The notes beneath the pieces were generated by a model, which saw only the letters and a program-made list of their open reading frames with translations, ran no database searches and had not been told where the DNA came from. Source: Coffea arabica (taxonomy: Eukaryota; Streptophyta; Magnoliopsida; Gentianales; Rubiaceae). From it: a stretch of 64,000 nt of DNA. Shown here one piece after another: positions 1 through 12,147 of this stretch. How positions within the stretch are numbered: position 1 is the stretch's first letter; each line of letters opens with the position of its first letter. The stretch lies in NCBI RefSeq assembly GCF_036785885.1, contig NC_092317.1, positions 6,388,501 to 6,452,500 of the forward strand, read 5' to 3'. The translations under genes and the position numbers were made by a program.

Positions 1-360
1 TAAAAATTCAGAAGTCGTCACAAAAAAAGTCAGTGACGACTTTTACTGCTGTCACAGAGCTGTCACTAGTTCTATGTCACAAAAGGGGGTCCATGTGACG
101 ACTTTTGAAAGTCGTCACAAACGATTTCGCTTTTGTGATGACTCTTGTCGTCACTGATTGTTGTACATTGTGTGACGACTTTTATTGTCACTAAGCTGGC
201 TAAATTCTTGTCATAGTCAACCCTTGGAGTTGTCACATTATGCTTCCGTTCAGTGACGACTTTTGTTGTCATTGTTTTCCATCCATAAAAAGTGACGACT
301 TTCTAGTGTCACTAGTAAAACTTGTTGGCAGTGACAACTTTTTTATTGTCATTTATTTTT
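1..360. repeat. Subterminal repeats of the CACTA element (3' side)
   Basis: About six paired copies of a GTGACGACTTT...TTGTCAC motif occur in both orientations between bases 1 and 355. The same motif recurs at 11820-12130. In this superfamily such repeats are the binding sites of the element's own DNA-binding protein. The copies are 15-25 bp, imperfect and unevenly spaced, which rules out a CRISPR array. Confidence 0.85.
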
Positions 361-2269
361 TGTAAAAAGCAATAAGCTAATGTTAATTACGCAACATAAC
401 TGCCAACAATCACAAAACGTTCATTGAGTAGCAAGGAGAAAAAAAAGCCAACATACGAAAAGAAAACCAACATTCATTTCCAATAGAAGATCAACCCAAA
501 TACATATATATATATATAAATGTTGCCTCAAATGAGTCATAAACCATGCACCATCCAAAATAAGCCATTCAGTTACAATACTAGTGATTTCCCATCCACA
601 ATAGAGAGTAGTAAAGTTCTATACAAAAATATGAGCACGATTCCCATCTAGAACAAAACATGAGCACGATAGGCCTTGTAGTCTTCAATTCGAAAACCAT
701 CTTCACAGCAATGACTGGCTTCTTCTTCTTGGGAATCGTGTTAGAACCTACACGTTACCAAAATTGAAGCAATGAGCACTGGTGTTAAAACTGGAACTAC
801 ACTTCTAGATAGGCACCATATTATAAAAACTAATGTCACTCTAATTTGAAATTATAGCAATCTAAGTAAATTGCTTAACACAAAAATAAAGTGAAATTAT
901 ATATATTGAATAGTAAGCAAGAACAAACCATTGACAGTTAATTGCGTACTACGAAAGTATACAACTAATCTATTTCTCTATTGAATCTTTCTTGTGGACC
1001 AAGAATAAAAGCGTAGCTTGATAAAGGCACTATTAAACTTTGTACAACTATAAAATCTCGAAAGTTACCCAAAGTATAAATCAAACAACATTGTTGTGAT
1101 TATTATTCTGCATTTTCATGAAGAGCATGTCCGAACCTCAAACTTTTAACTATTCTTGATCACAGATGAAACAGGAAGCTAAAAAACCAACCTTTTTTTT
1201 AGGGTGGATCACTTAAAAAATGGAATGACAATTGATTTAGGGGTGCAAAGTTTATTATTTATTGAAAGATTTTCTTCAGAGCTTAGGCAACTTCAGCTGT
1301 CAGTATTATGAGGTCCATTAATTGTGGATGAGATACAACATGTGGTAGTAGCTTGGTGGAAGATTCCACTAACACAGTAACCTTGGAAATTAGCTCTGGA
1401 ATGGGACCTGTCCCAGAAGTCTTTTTGCTGATCTACTTGTATCTAGTATAGGCTTTGCTTTACTATGTAAATCTACATTGCCCCCCCCCCCCAAAAACAC
1501 ACAAAACACCAAAAACGCCACCAAAAGAAAGGATGAACTAAGCAAATGCATATATTCATTTAGGCCAATCTGCCATATTTTTTGTTTCAAGAAAGCTCCA
1601 ATGTGGTGGAGTACAACTGAACCACGTTCAAGAATTCTAAGAGAACTTTCTAGTTTACATTGGATATTATGTGCACATCAAAACTCCTTAATCTCTATTA
1701 ACAAGAACATGTTCACTATCCAGGTTAGACACTCCAACAGGACTAGTAGCCTGCTTGCTTTACAGGTTTACAATCATAGCTGGTCTATCCACTTGAAAAT
1801 AATTGAGAGCCTAGATGATCGTGAACCACACAGTATATCAAGAAAAAAAAAACACACACACACACACACAATCACAGGTGCCTCTTTTTCCTTAGCACAA
1901 AAAAAAAATTCTGATACAGAAAAATTTAGATGACTTCGACAAAGAAAAAAGTGGAATACATCCCAACGTTCAAACACATTTGCTTTAAAAACACTAAGTT
2001 TTGGTTGCAACATCCAGCACCTCAATGGCTGTAATTAAACATGAACAAGATTTCAAGCACCTAAATCAGCCTCAAGCAACTCAATTGCATTAAACAGGAA
2101 TCAGATTTGGTGGAACCAGATTTCAAGTGCCATCAAGCAACTAAATTGACATCAAGCAACCCAATTGTATTAAAAATGAATCTCTATTTTATAGAACCAG
2201 AATTCAAGTGCCTCAATTGTAATAACTATGAAGAGCAAACAATTTATTTATACCTGACACAGAAGTTGC
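361..2269. other. Non-coding 3' portion of the CACTA element
   Basis: No convincing coding sequence lies here. The stretch is AT-rich and holds a short TA run near 505-518, a C10-type run near 1481 and an (AC)n microsatellite at about 1851-1870. It lies between the stop of the second transposon protein and the subterminal repeats, so it is probably 3' untranslated and spacer DNA of the transposon. Confidence 0.5.
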
Positions 2270-3970
2270 TTATTTGCGCAAGTCTTTCAGCTGGTTAGCT
2301 AACTCCTCATACAGGCTTCTTATTTCTGTTTGTTGCTGTTGCAAGGTCTTAATCAACTCTTGCTGAGCAGTGAATTGTTGAGTTACTTCTGCAGCTCGTT
2401 TTTCTGCTTCATCTGCTCTTTTTCGGCTGTCCTCAATCTCATGCCTCCAGCGTTCTACCTCAGCAGCTTGCTTCTTGGTTGCACTACGACCGCGGATGTG
2501 TCCAGGTACGTAACCAAGTTCTTGCTCGCATATTTCCTTGCTAGTCATTGAAGTTGTAGCCTGCAATTCCCTCATTTTGTCCTAGGCAAGTAAAAAATAT
2601 GATCATTATGTAGCTGGAATGGATGTCAATAATTTAAAAATCCATTATCCAAGTGAAACAGCTCACCAAGGTCTCTTTTGCTTTGTCATTTACCAGCCCC
2701 CATTACTTCTTTGACTTTCGACTTAACTCAAACATGTCTATCTCTGAAAGCTCGACATCTTCTTTCCTTTTCTGTCCAAATTTTCAATTTTTTCATTTTC
2801 AGTCATATGACAAAAAGGATGTACATGTACAACTGTTGGCTGGGTTTCAGATTACCTTTTCCTCAACAACTCTTGCAAGCGATTTTGTGCCAACAGTAGT
2901 GTAGCAGTCATTTTTGACACGATTTTGCTTGTTACGTTCACTAATTTTCTGCCACAAATTAGTGAAAATTTTAACTGACAAAGATTAGCAAATTTGTGAA
3001 GTGAAATCTGAAATTTAATAAAAGGATAGGTTATTTTGACAAGCTAACCTTAAATTCATCATTTTCAAAGTAGCTGACCAGCCACTTCCAATCTTCTTCA
3101 CTCACACCTTCAGGAACTTGCCTCAATGCTTCTTGCCTTGATTCAAAACTCTGGAAATACTTGTGAAGCCGATATCGATGGTTTCGATATTGTGTGTTTA
3201 ACTGCCTATTAATAGCAGTTTTTGAGGTGATGTGCTCTGGAAATCGAAATTCATCCTACAATAACAGTGCAATCTACTTAAAACCAAGCAAATCTAAAGC
3301 AGTAAAATCTCTCATACTTTCTGGATGAAATTAGAGTATTAGCAGGACAACAAATACCGTAACCGTGCTGTATATGCCTTCTCGGTCACCGGGATTGAGA
3401 TGGGACCACTTTGGAACATTAAGCCTAGCAGCCTTCCTAACAACACAACCCCCTTCTGTGATGAAGTATTGAGAATCCTTCCCAACAATCCGCCGAATAC
3501 AATCATCAATTTCAATGGTGAGCGTCTCATTAGCCTCCCTTTTTTTTTGATAATGATAGATTTCGTGTACGTCCTCTTCTTCTTGCTGACAGCAGCATAG
3601 CTATTAACAAATATCAGTCCATACATTACTTTGACCACATTAACAAAGTCAGTCATGAAATAGAAACTTGATTTTTAATTTCAGCCGTGAAAATGAAGTC
3701 TAACTTACCATTTTCTTGCTCATCCGAAACTGGATTTGTCTCATTTTCTCCGGATGCACGAGACTCAGATGTCTGAGGGTGTATCATCCTACTCTCACTA
3801 GCAATTTCTCTAGGTGAAGAAGTTGGAGTGACATATATTGCATCCTCTGAGGATACACTCTTGGATGCACTTCTTGGTTGATTGCTTCCAACTGAATTAG
3901 GTATTGCAGGCTGTTGTGCACCTTGAGCTTTTCTCTGCAGCATTTGGCCTCGCTTTCCTGGTCCAGCCAT
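2270..3970 (-). pseudogene. Second CACTA protein (TnpA-like, Transposase_24 / Ptta family)
   Basis: This is a multi-exon reading frame downstream of the transposase on the same strand. Exons I can place are 3970-3709 (starts MAGPGKRG), 3600-3358, 3255-3049, fragments near 2945-2850 and 2750-2667, and 2581-2270. The third exon is the family hallmark, running from DEFRFPEHI through YRLHKYF to EEDWKWLVSYFEN. The last exon is a glutamate/glutamine-rich coiled coil (ERWRHEIEDSRKRADEAEKR...). Proteins of this class bind subterminal repeats and assist excision. The frame is not clean: the second exon slips in an A9 run (3540-3548 on the plus strand, T9), where eight residues would keep the frame open. 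A stop also falls in the fifth exon, after SRKSKK. The protein as sequenced is therefore non-functional, unless the A9 run is a sequencing error or is corrected by slippage; the stop would still remain. Confidence 0.75.
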
Positions 3971-4082
3971 CTAAAAGTAACAAGAAGTTAGTGTTACAGC
4001 ATAGTATAATTTAGGAATAAAAACTAGTTAGCCGGAGTTAAAGAGATTAAATTTAGTGTCATGTAGTCCTCATCAATTTCAC

Positions 4083-7000
4083 CTATTCCGAATCGATGTC
4101 ATTATCACTAAGAATCTCCTCTTCGTCTTCCTCATTGTTAGACTCATGTTCATTCACTTCATCATCATCATTAATGAAGTCTTCAAAGGTGCCATTTGAG
4201 CTATTTTTTGACTTCTCAGCATGTACAATGGATGAAGGTACAGCCTTCGGTATCTCATTGTCTTCTCTTGAAAGTAATGGTGGATTGTCGAGGTCTATTA
4301 TAATAGTGAAATCCCCAGTTGCTTCTTCTTGATATATTTCCTCAACCATTGGTTCTTTTTCTAAATCTTCAGGAACATCATACAAGTGCCTTGGACTGAA
4401 CCTCTCGACGACAAACCAGTTTTTGCCTAGTTTCAAGTCTTCAAGATAAAAGACTTGTTGGACATGTTGAGGGAGGACATATGGTTGGTCTTCATACCAT
4501 TTTCTAGACGAATTGACACTTGTGATACCCCATTCTTTGTCCACTTGCATCCCAGCACTATCATCGGTCTTCCACCAGTCACACTTGAATACTATAACCT
4601 TTTTTTTCCCGAGCCAGTATCTTACTTCAATAATTTGTTGTATCACACCATAAAAATCGATCATTTTGTTACCATGCTCACCTCTAACTACAATACCACT
4701 GTTTTGAGTCTTTCTTTGCCTTTCCCGATTTTCCGTGTGAAACCTATACCCATTAACCATGCAACCCGTATACATGCAAACTCGGTTGTCTAGCCCAAAT
4801 GCTAATGCTCTAAGCTCACCATTGGAAGCCTCGCTGCCATACATAACCTAGTAAGGACAATTTCACCTAAATCAGTAATTTATTGTATTAGAGATAAAAA
4901 AAAGTAGGCTGTCCAAATGACACTACAAACATACACGTTGTTTAACCCATTTTGCAAATTCTCTATCGTGCCTTTGGTCCACATTTTCAGCACTCTCTGC
5001 CTCCAACTCCATTTTATGCGCACTATAGACAAAAACAATCACCTTGTATAAATTTGCCTTTGAACATATCAAAATATAGAACAAAGGTACAAGCTTTAAT
5101 TAACATTAAAAGCTTACTTTATATAGTCCTCAAGCTCATCACAATTGTTCAATATAAATGTATGAATTTTTTCCAGCTCTGAGTCAAGGAAATTGCCCCT
5201 TTTGGGACCTCCAAATGGACGACCAGGGCATGAAAAAATGGACAATTCACCAGTATTATATCCCCTATCATTGTTTCGTTCAGGCTTGTTGAATATCGTA
5301 TCGATATTGTCTAGGTACATAGAGCAGAATGTCAAGCATTCTTTATCTATGTACCGCTCAGCAATGCATCCCTCTGGCCGGGCCTTATTCCCAACATAAC
5401 TTTTCAGCACTGCCATATGTCTTTCTCAAAGGAAAATAAAAGAAATTAGAAGATTGCAGTGGTCTTTAATAAAAAAAAAACTTACAAGGCTATATGTTCA
5501 ACTCTCTACCTCTCAAATGGGAACATCCAACGATATTGAGCTGGACCGCCAAGGATAGCTTCAGCAGGCAAGTGAACCATCAAGTGCATCATTATATCGA
5601 AGAAAGCTGGAGGGAACAACCTCTCTAATTTACATAAGATGACTGCAATTTTTTGGCCTAACTCCTCCAGAACCTCTCTATGTAATGTTCTAGCACATAA
5701 TTTTTTGAAGAATTCACTTAACTCGAATAGCACTTGCCGAACTTCTTTTGTTAAACTTCCACGGATTGCAAGTGGGAGTAGCCTTTGTATAAAAATGTGG
5801 AAGTCATGACTTTTCATTCCAGAAATTTGAAACTGGCCATTCTTTATACATCGGCAAATGTTTGAGGCAAATCCATCTGGATATTTGACAGAATTCAAGA
5901 ACTCACATACTTTTTTTTTCTCCTCCTTGGTTAGGCTGTAACAGGCATGTGGCATGATATAAGAGTCGCCATTTGGAATCAAATGTAGCTCTTTTTTCAA
6001 ACCCAAATCCTTCAAATCTTGACGACACAACCAGTGGTCTTTGGTTTTGTTTTCAATATCCATAATTGTGGCAATGACAGCCTCTGAGACATTTTTTGAC
6101 ACATGCATTAAATCCAAATTATGCCTAAGAAGGAGGTCTGCCCAATATGGTAACTCAAAGAAACAACTTTTCTTTGTCCAGTTCAAACCACTCTCAGAAC
6201 GCTTGCGTTTCTTTGCATTGGATTGCGCCTTGGTCTTCCCAAAATTTACCTCCATATTTTGTACCTGATCCAAAATTTCATTTCCAGATAAAGGTGCAAC
6301 AGGATTCCTAAAGTCCACATTGCCATCGAAAGGTTTTTTTTCTCGCCGCCAAGAATGGTCAATGGGTAAGAAGCGGCGATGACCTGTGTAACACAACTTT
6401 TTTCGGTGTGGTAAATGTACGCAAGTTGTCTCAACCATGCAAATAGGACATGCTTGATACCCTTTCGTACTCCATCCGGACAGCATTGCATAAGCTGGAA
6501 AATCATTTATAGTCCATAGTAAAGCTGCCCGGAGGTCAAATTTCTTGCCACTATATGCATCATATGTTTCAACACCAAGCCACATTTCATTCAGTTCATC
6601 TATTAGAGGCTCCATGTAAACATCAATCTCATTTCCCGGGGATTTAGGCCCAGGAATTAGCATTGATAGGAAAAAGAAAGGATCTCTCATACACTTCCAA
6701 GGGGGCAGATTGTATGGCACTAGATAAATAGGCCAGATGCTATAAGCACTACTCATGGTCCCAAAAGGATTGAAACCATCAGTTGCAAGACCTAACCTCA
6801 CATTTCTAGGATCAACGGCGAAGTCCGGATGCAACCTATCAAAGTGTTTCCATGCTTCACTGTCTGCTGGATGCCGCATGATGTTATCATCATGCACACA
6901 CTTTTCTTTATGCCATCTCATATCTGAAGCTATTTCTTTGTGGGTATATAATCGTTGCAGCCTAGGCTTCAAAGGAAAGTAACGCAAAACTTTGCGTGGA

Positions 7001-7761
7001 ACTCTTGAACCTGCCATCTTGTAGCGAGGTTCTTTACAATTTAGATTTGGACAAGTGTCAAAATTTTCATTTTCCTTGCGGAAGAGAACACAATCATTGA
7101 CACAAGCATGGATTTTTTCAGATTTAAAACCTAAGTCTCGAATGAGCTTCTTAGCATCAGCAAAAGACTTGGGAACTGTGGCTTCAGGAGGTAGTGCATG
7201 GCTAAAAATTTCCAGCAATGCATTGAAGGACTTTATGGTCCACCCGCTCATTGTTTTCAAATGGAGCAAAGTGACTACAAAGGATAACTTTGAGTAAAAA
7301 TGATTCCCTGGATACAGCTCCTTTTTTGCATCTTCTAACAATTTAAGAAAGTTATTTGTGTCACTATGATTCGCATTTAGACTATCATCCGTTGATTCTT
7401 CCCTACCAGCCCAATTGTCCCCCCATTGTGCTGTCCCAATGTCGTGCAACATGTCATTTAAATCTTCAGTATCACTATCCTCCTCTCCATCCCCATGTTT
7501 AGTACTATCCCCACAATTTTGGTGTCGAAATTGTTCCCCATGGTGTATCCATCTTGTGTAGCTTTTACGAATGCCTTGAGTCAATAAGTGATCCTCCACA
7601 ACTGTTTTAGTTTGGTTACAAAAATTATTGCATTGTGTACATGGGCATGGGATTTTCTGATTTTCAACTTTTTGAGAATATGCAAACTTGAGGAAATTTT
7701 TGACTCCGAGTTCATAAGCCTTGTCCTTCCTATTGCTAATCTTCATCCAAGTTTTATCCAT
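4083..7761 (-). CDS. CACTA transposase, Tnp2/TnpD type (Transposase_21)
   Basis: Four exons join in frame: 7761-5510, 5420-5118, 5022-4935 and 4847-4083, giving 1135 residues with no internal stop. The introns are GT-AG and short (about 87-95 bp). The N-terminus (MDKTWMKISNR, then CPCTQCNNFC) is the transposase-associated zinc domain. The middle is the Transposase_21 catalytic core, with ATDGFNPFG, INDFPAYAMLSGW and LRHNLDLMHVSKNV. Next come a DUF4218-like stretch (SYVGNKARPEGCIAERYI) spanning exons 1-2 and a DUF4216-like domain (GYRFHTE to RHLYDVP) in exon 4. The tail is very acidic. The protein cuts and joins the transposon ends in the nucleus. One oddity is that the usual MHIEKNV motif reads MHVSKNV here, putting serine where family members have glutamate; this may matter for catalysis. 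Confidence 0.9.
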
Positions 7762-8002
7762 GTCCTAGATATAGACACATCAGCCTTTAGTACAAAATAC
7801 TTTTGTAATATCAAACTAAAGAGAATACAAGTTTTTTATGAGACTTTCATGCAAAAGAAATGGAAGAAGATTTCGGCAAACTGAAGGTTTCGACAACACT
7901 AGCTGCAATTTTCATTTTCAATTGCGGATTCCCTATCAGATTGAATATCAAACCAGGCAATGAGACAAAACCAAGAAGCAGAAACATCACGAAACTCAGC
8001 CT

Positions 8003-8759
8003 GCAGTCCTGATATGCTAATCAGATTTACAAGTTCATCAACCAGACTCAAATGCGTAAACTTGAGACAGGGATAGGGAAAGATAAAATGCAGCAATGAG
8101 CATTGAACGAATGCCCTGGGACGACATTCTAGTTTTGGCACCTGTTCGAACTCAGTAGTGACTGTGAAGTAATTGGTAATGAACTCAGCAATCTGGCCAT
8201 GTTAGAGTACAGTAGTATTATAAGTATCTAAATTCAGTTTTTTTTTTTTTTTTACCCTTAAACTGACCTACCCTATCTACAGTTTAAAATGAAGTTAGCC
8301 AGTCTTTGGAGGTTGACTGATTGAGCAGCAGAACTAATGAGTTGGCTGAAAAGTGTATGCACCCTTCACTACGACTGCCCAACTTTAAAATAATCCTTTT
8401 GTGGCCGGCCCAAACCGCCTGTGGAGTGGTTCGACTTGAAATCTGGCGTTTGGGTTGCCAAAAATCTATACCGTGATCATGTTAAACTGCAAGCAACCGG
8501 CTTGAAATTATTACAACTATATATATGTTCGCTTCAAAAGTGGCCTTAAAGTTGATACTTTCTCCCATTTTGTAGGGCAGAGCATGTCATACCCTTCGGG
8601 GAAAAAAAAAATCTCACAATGTGTAGTTATTAGAAAGAAAGCTAATCAATTCAGAGGCAGTCCTGATATGCTAATCAGATTTACAAGTTCATCAACCAAA
8701 ACTTGAGACAGGGATAGGGAAAGATAAAATGCAGCAATGAGCATTGAACGAATTCCCTG
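8003..8759. repeat. Direct duplication of about 110 bp inside the CACTA element
   Basis: Bases 8003-8118 recur at 8657-8759 in the same orientation and nearly identical, except for about 13 bp missing from the second copy. They lie upstream of the transposase start, in the presumed 5' leader. The 538 bp between them is unremarkable AT-rich DNA containing a T-run near 8240. Confidence 0.8.
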
Positions 8760-8989
8760 TTACGGCCTGCTGTTAGACCACTTGGGCATTTCAACAAACA
8801 GTAAACGAACATGAAAAATTCCAGCAATTCTTTGCTCAAATGAAGCCACGGTTGGCCCCAAAATCATCAGAAGTACAAGGGATTTCAAATTCAATCATGA
8901 TATAACATGCGCATGCTAAAATTTGAACAATCAACGGGGCAATTGCAATAAACGAAGCCATGGCAGACATGCTTAGAGGACTTGGGAAG

Positions 8990-9930
8990 GAACTGAAATT
9001 CAAAGAAAAAGGGGCGACTTATAGTGCTCTTACTTGAGCGGTGGCGACGGCGATTATGACGAAGCCGAAGACGGTGAGTTGGAATTGGAAGATGACTAGG
9101 TCTGACTTCGTCCGAGAGCCTTCATCTAGTGTTATAGAGAACGGCAGCAGCCCAGGAGGTTGTGCGCGGTGTTGGCGATGGCAGACAGCAGCAGAGCGGA
9201 CGCGGACTGGTGGTGACCTGGTTCTTCCTCCTCTGTCCGTTGCCGCGTCTTTCTCTCCTGATCTTCCCGTCAGCCGCCACTCTTCCTTCACTCTGTTTTT
9301 TTTCTTTTCACGCTCAAGGCCTCCCTTCCAAGAACCCTAGCTGCTTCTCTGCTCTTCTGTTTCTCTTTTTCTCCTCTAAAACCTAGCCGCCCTTTCTCAG
9401 GCTTCCCCCTCAGCTTTTCTTGCTCACTTGTGCGCCGCCCTTTTTTTCTCCTCTATTTTGTTCTTTTTTTCTTGTTTTGTTCTTTTCCCTCTGTTTTGTT
9501 CTACTGCCAAAGCCCTCCTCTATTTTCCTTCACCTGAGCTGGTGCTAAAGAGCTCGACGTGGTTGCGGGTCAATAGAGGGGAGAAAGGGCTATCGTCAGT
9601 GGTGAAGGAAATGCTGAAGAATAAATTATGGTGCTGGATAGCTTGGACTTCAGCGGCTGATGGTGGTGGATTGCGGCGGACTTCAGCGGCTAACGGTGGC
9701 GAGCGGTATTTCGAATCTACGGGAAGGAAGGGTTAGTTCACCATAGGAAGGAAAGACTGAGAATGAAATTTGTCTAAGTGTTGGAAGAGAGAAGCGGCGA
9801 GACTTTTGTTTGTGTGTGAACAACCAAAACGACGTCGTTTTGTAGAGATTTCAGCCACCCGCCTCGCGCCTCTTTCAGATTTCAGACTGGCGCTCTTTTT
9901 TTTTTGGCATCTAAGCACGTCTTTGAGATT
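8990..9930. promoter_or_regulatory. GC-rich island inside the CACTA element, probable promoter/leader
   Basis: This segment is clearly richer in G+C than the flanks (many CGGCGG and CGACG steps) and contains long CT-rich tracts on the plus strand. It includes an 18-bp perfect palindrome at 9825-9842, CAAAACGACGTCGTTTTG, with a TGACG-like/ACGT core. Short open frames exist on both strands but none matches a family I know. Because it lies about 1.2-2.1 kb upstream of the transposase start, it may hold the transposon promoter and first untranslated exon. Alternatively it is a captured host promoter/5' exon: the plus strand has an AACCCTAG box near 9335 and reads like a plant 5' leader. Confidence 0.45.
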
Positions 9931-10223
9931 CCAGGATTCACGCCTTTAGCTTCATACATCTTTTTTCTTTTTTTTTTAGCCAAATTTTTTTTTCAGGTTT
10001 CTTTTTTCATACTTAATCTCTTTTTTTTTTCCTTAATCTCATCTATAAATATCAAATAAATTATTTGATATTGGTTTCTTTTTTGTGCATGTATATATAT
10101 GTGTGCTTGTTTGTGTCTATATACATCTTTTTGGGTTTGGACAACTCAATATACAAATTATTTAAGAAATTACTTTACAATAAAACTTACACAATAAAAC
10201 ATGTTTCAAAAATTTAACATGCA

Positions 10224-11815
10224 TAGAATCGCTTATATACAGTATAGCACTTCTTACTCATGCTTATCCTACTCTTTGTCTATTACTTAGTTTTTATAAT
10301 AAATTAAAAGAAACATGTAATCAAATATTCTGTTAAATGTGTTACAACTCTCAATCTTATTGCACGACAGATATTTTACTGAATAATTTTAATTTCGTAT
10401 ATACCCATTCCATATGAAAATAATTATTACTTATGATGTATTACACGTTATACTAATCTTTCACAGTGCTAACATTAGACTACAAATTATATTCAATTAC
10501 ACTTTTTCAAATTATTTTAGTTATTGATTTTGGGGGGTTGTTATAAGGAATAATAAACAATTCGTGAAAACATTTTTATGTTCAGACATGTCTATTATGT
10601 CAACTTAGCAAAAATTACAAATATTTAAAAATAGTTTGTTATTATATCATTTGCATTTTGCTAATACGTAATGAATAGGGGCTAAATTATAAAATTAGGG
10701 TGTCATATCTTCGGTGCTTTTGCTCATATAAAAGAATTGGGGGCTAAATAATAAAATTAGGGTGCCATAGTAGAATTAGTGAAATTTGATGAAAATACTA
10801 TAGAATTGCTTATATACAGTATAGCACTTCTTACTCATGCTTATCTTACTCTTTGTCTATTACTTAGTTTTTATAATAAATTAAAAGAAACATGTAATTA
10901 AATATTCTGTTAAATGTGTTACAACTCTCAATCTTATTGCACGACAGATATTTTACTGAATAATTTTAATTTCGTATATACCCATTCCATATGAAAATAA
11001 TTATTACTTATGATGTATTACACGTTATACTAATCTTTCACAGTGCTAACATTAGACTACAAATTATATTCAATTACACTTTTTCAAATTATTTCAGTTA
11101 TTGATTTTTGGGGGTTGTTATAAGGAATAATAAACAATTCGTGAAAACATTTTTATGCTCAGACATGTCTATTATGTCAACTTAGCAAAAATTACAAATA
11201 TTTAAAAATAGTTTGTTATTATATCATTTGCATTTTGCTAATACGTAATGAATAGGGGCTAAATTATAAAATTAGGGTGTCATATCTTCAGTGCTTTTGC
11301 TCATATAAAAGAATTGGGGGCTAAATAATAAAATTAGGGTGCCATAGTAGAATTAGTGAAATTTGATGATAATACTATTGCACGACAGATATTTTACTGA
11401 ATAATTTTAATTTCGTATATACCCATTCCATATGAAAATAATTATTACTTATGATGTATTACACGTTATACTAATCTTTCACAGTACTAACATTAGACTG
11501 CAAATTATATTCAATTACACTTTTTCAAATTATTTCAGTTATTGATTTTTGGGGGTTGTTATAAGGAATAATAAACAATTCGTGAAAACATTTTTATGCT
11601 CAGACATGTCTATTATGTCAACTTAGCAAAAATTACAAATATCTAAAAATAGTTTGTTATTATATCATTTGCATTTTGCTAATACGTAATGAATAGGGGC
11701 TAAATTATAAAATTAGGGTGTCATATCTTCGGTGCTTTTGCTAATATAAAAGAATTGGGGGCTAAAAAAATAAAATTAGGGTGTCATAGTAGAATTAGTG
11801 AAAGTTGATGAAAAT
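10224..11815. repeat. Long tandem repeat, unit 577 bp, inside the CACTA element
   Basis: Copy 1 starts at 10224 and copy 2 at 10801 (period 577). A third, 5'-truncated copy starts at 11378 (period to copy 2, 441 bp, so about 136 bp is missing). Copies differ at only a few positions. Each unit also ends with two related GGGGCTAAAT...AAAATTAGGG segments about 60 bp apart. The array is AT-rich, non-coding, and sits between the GC-rich island and the right subterminal repeats. Confidence 0.92.
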
Positions 11816-12144
11816 ACTGTAGTATACAGTGACGCAAAAAGTTGTCACAAAATTGGAATCGGGTAGACTTTCAATGACAACAAGTTATGTTGTCACTGTA
11901 CAGAGAGCGTTTGTGACGACTTTACTTGAGTTGTCATAAATTCATTTCCCGCGGCATCAAATGAGATGTGCGCCAACTATTTCGTGACGAGTTGAGAATG
12001 ACAACTTCCAATGTTGTCACTGATTATACTTGTGCTGTACTCATCTGTGATGACACCTAATGTCGTCACTGAATTAGGTTATCTGTGACAAGATTTTTGT
12101 TGTCACATAAATTTTTGTCACTGAAAAATATATTTCTTGTAGTG
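11816..12144. repeat. Right subterminal repeats and terminal inverted repeat of the CACTA element
   Basis: Several GTGACGAC/GTTGTCAC motifs in both directions lead to the terminal TTCTTGTAGTG. Comparison with bases 1-360 shows the same motif family, tying both flanks to one transposon. Confidence 0.88.
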
Positions 12145-12147
12145 AAT

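Larger units (their letters stand above)
1..12144 (-). mobile_element. CACTA (En/Spm, CMC) DNA transposon, left tip outside window
   Basis: The right end is exact: bases 12134-12144 read TTCTTGTAGTG, the reverse complement of the classic CACTACAAGAA terminus. Three bases (aat, 12145-12147) follow that would be one copy of the 3-bp target duplication. Both flanks (1-360 and 11820-12144) are packed with a short subterminal motif, about GTGACGACTTT with its inverted partner, as expected for transposase-binding subterminal repeats. Between them lie a Tnp2-type transposase (4083-7761) and a second, Transposase_24-type protein (2270-3970), both on the minus strand. Gene order and direction make the right end of the window copy the transposon 5' end. 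The left terminus must lie before base 1, so the element exceeds 12.1 kb. The subterminal motif still runs at base 1, so little is probably missing. Confidence 0.93.

Noticed and set aside
1-360. Regularly recurring 20-bp motifs that could suggest a CRISPR-like or satellite array
   Set aside because: Copies are imperfect, alternate in orientation, are irregularly spaced and recur at the other end of the same transposon: CACTA subterminal repeats.
5820-7300. Plus-strand open frames opposite the CACTA transposase
   Set aside because: Shadows of the transposase exons with no domain of their own.
9019-9736. Open frames on both strands in the GC-rich island
   Set aside because: They overlap one another, lack known domains and owe their length to high G+C; treated as leader/promoter DNA.
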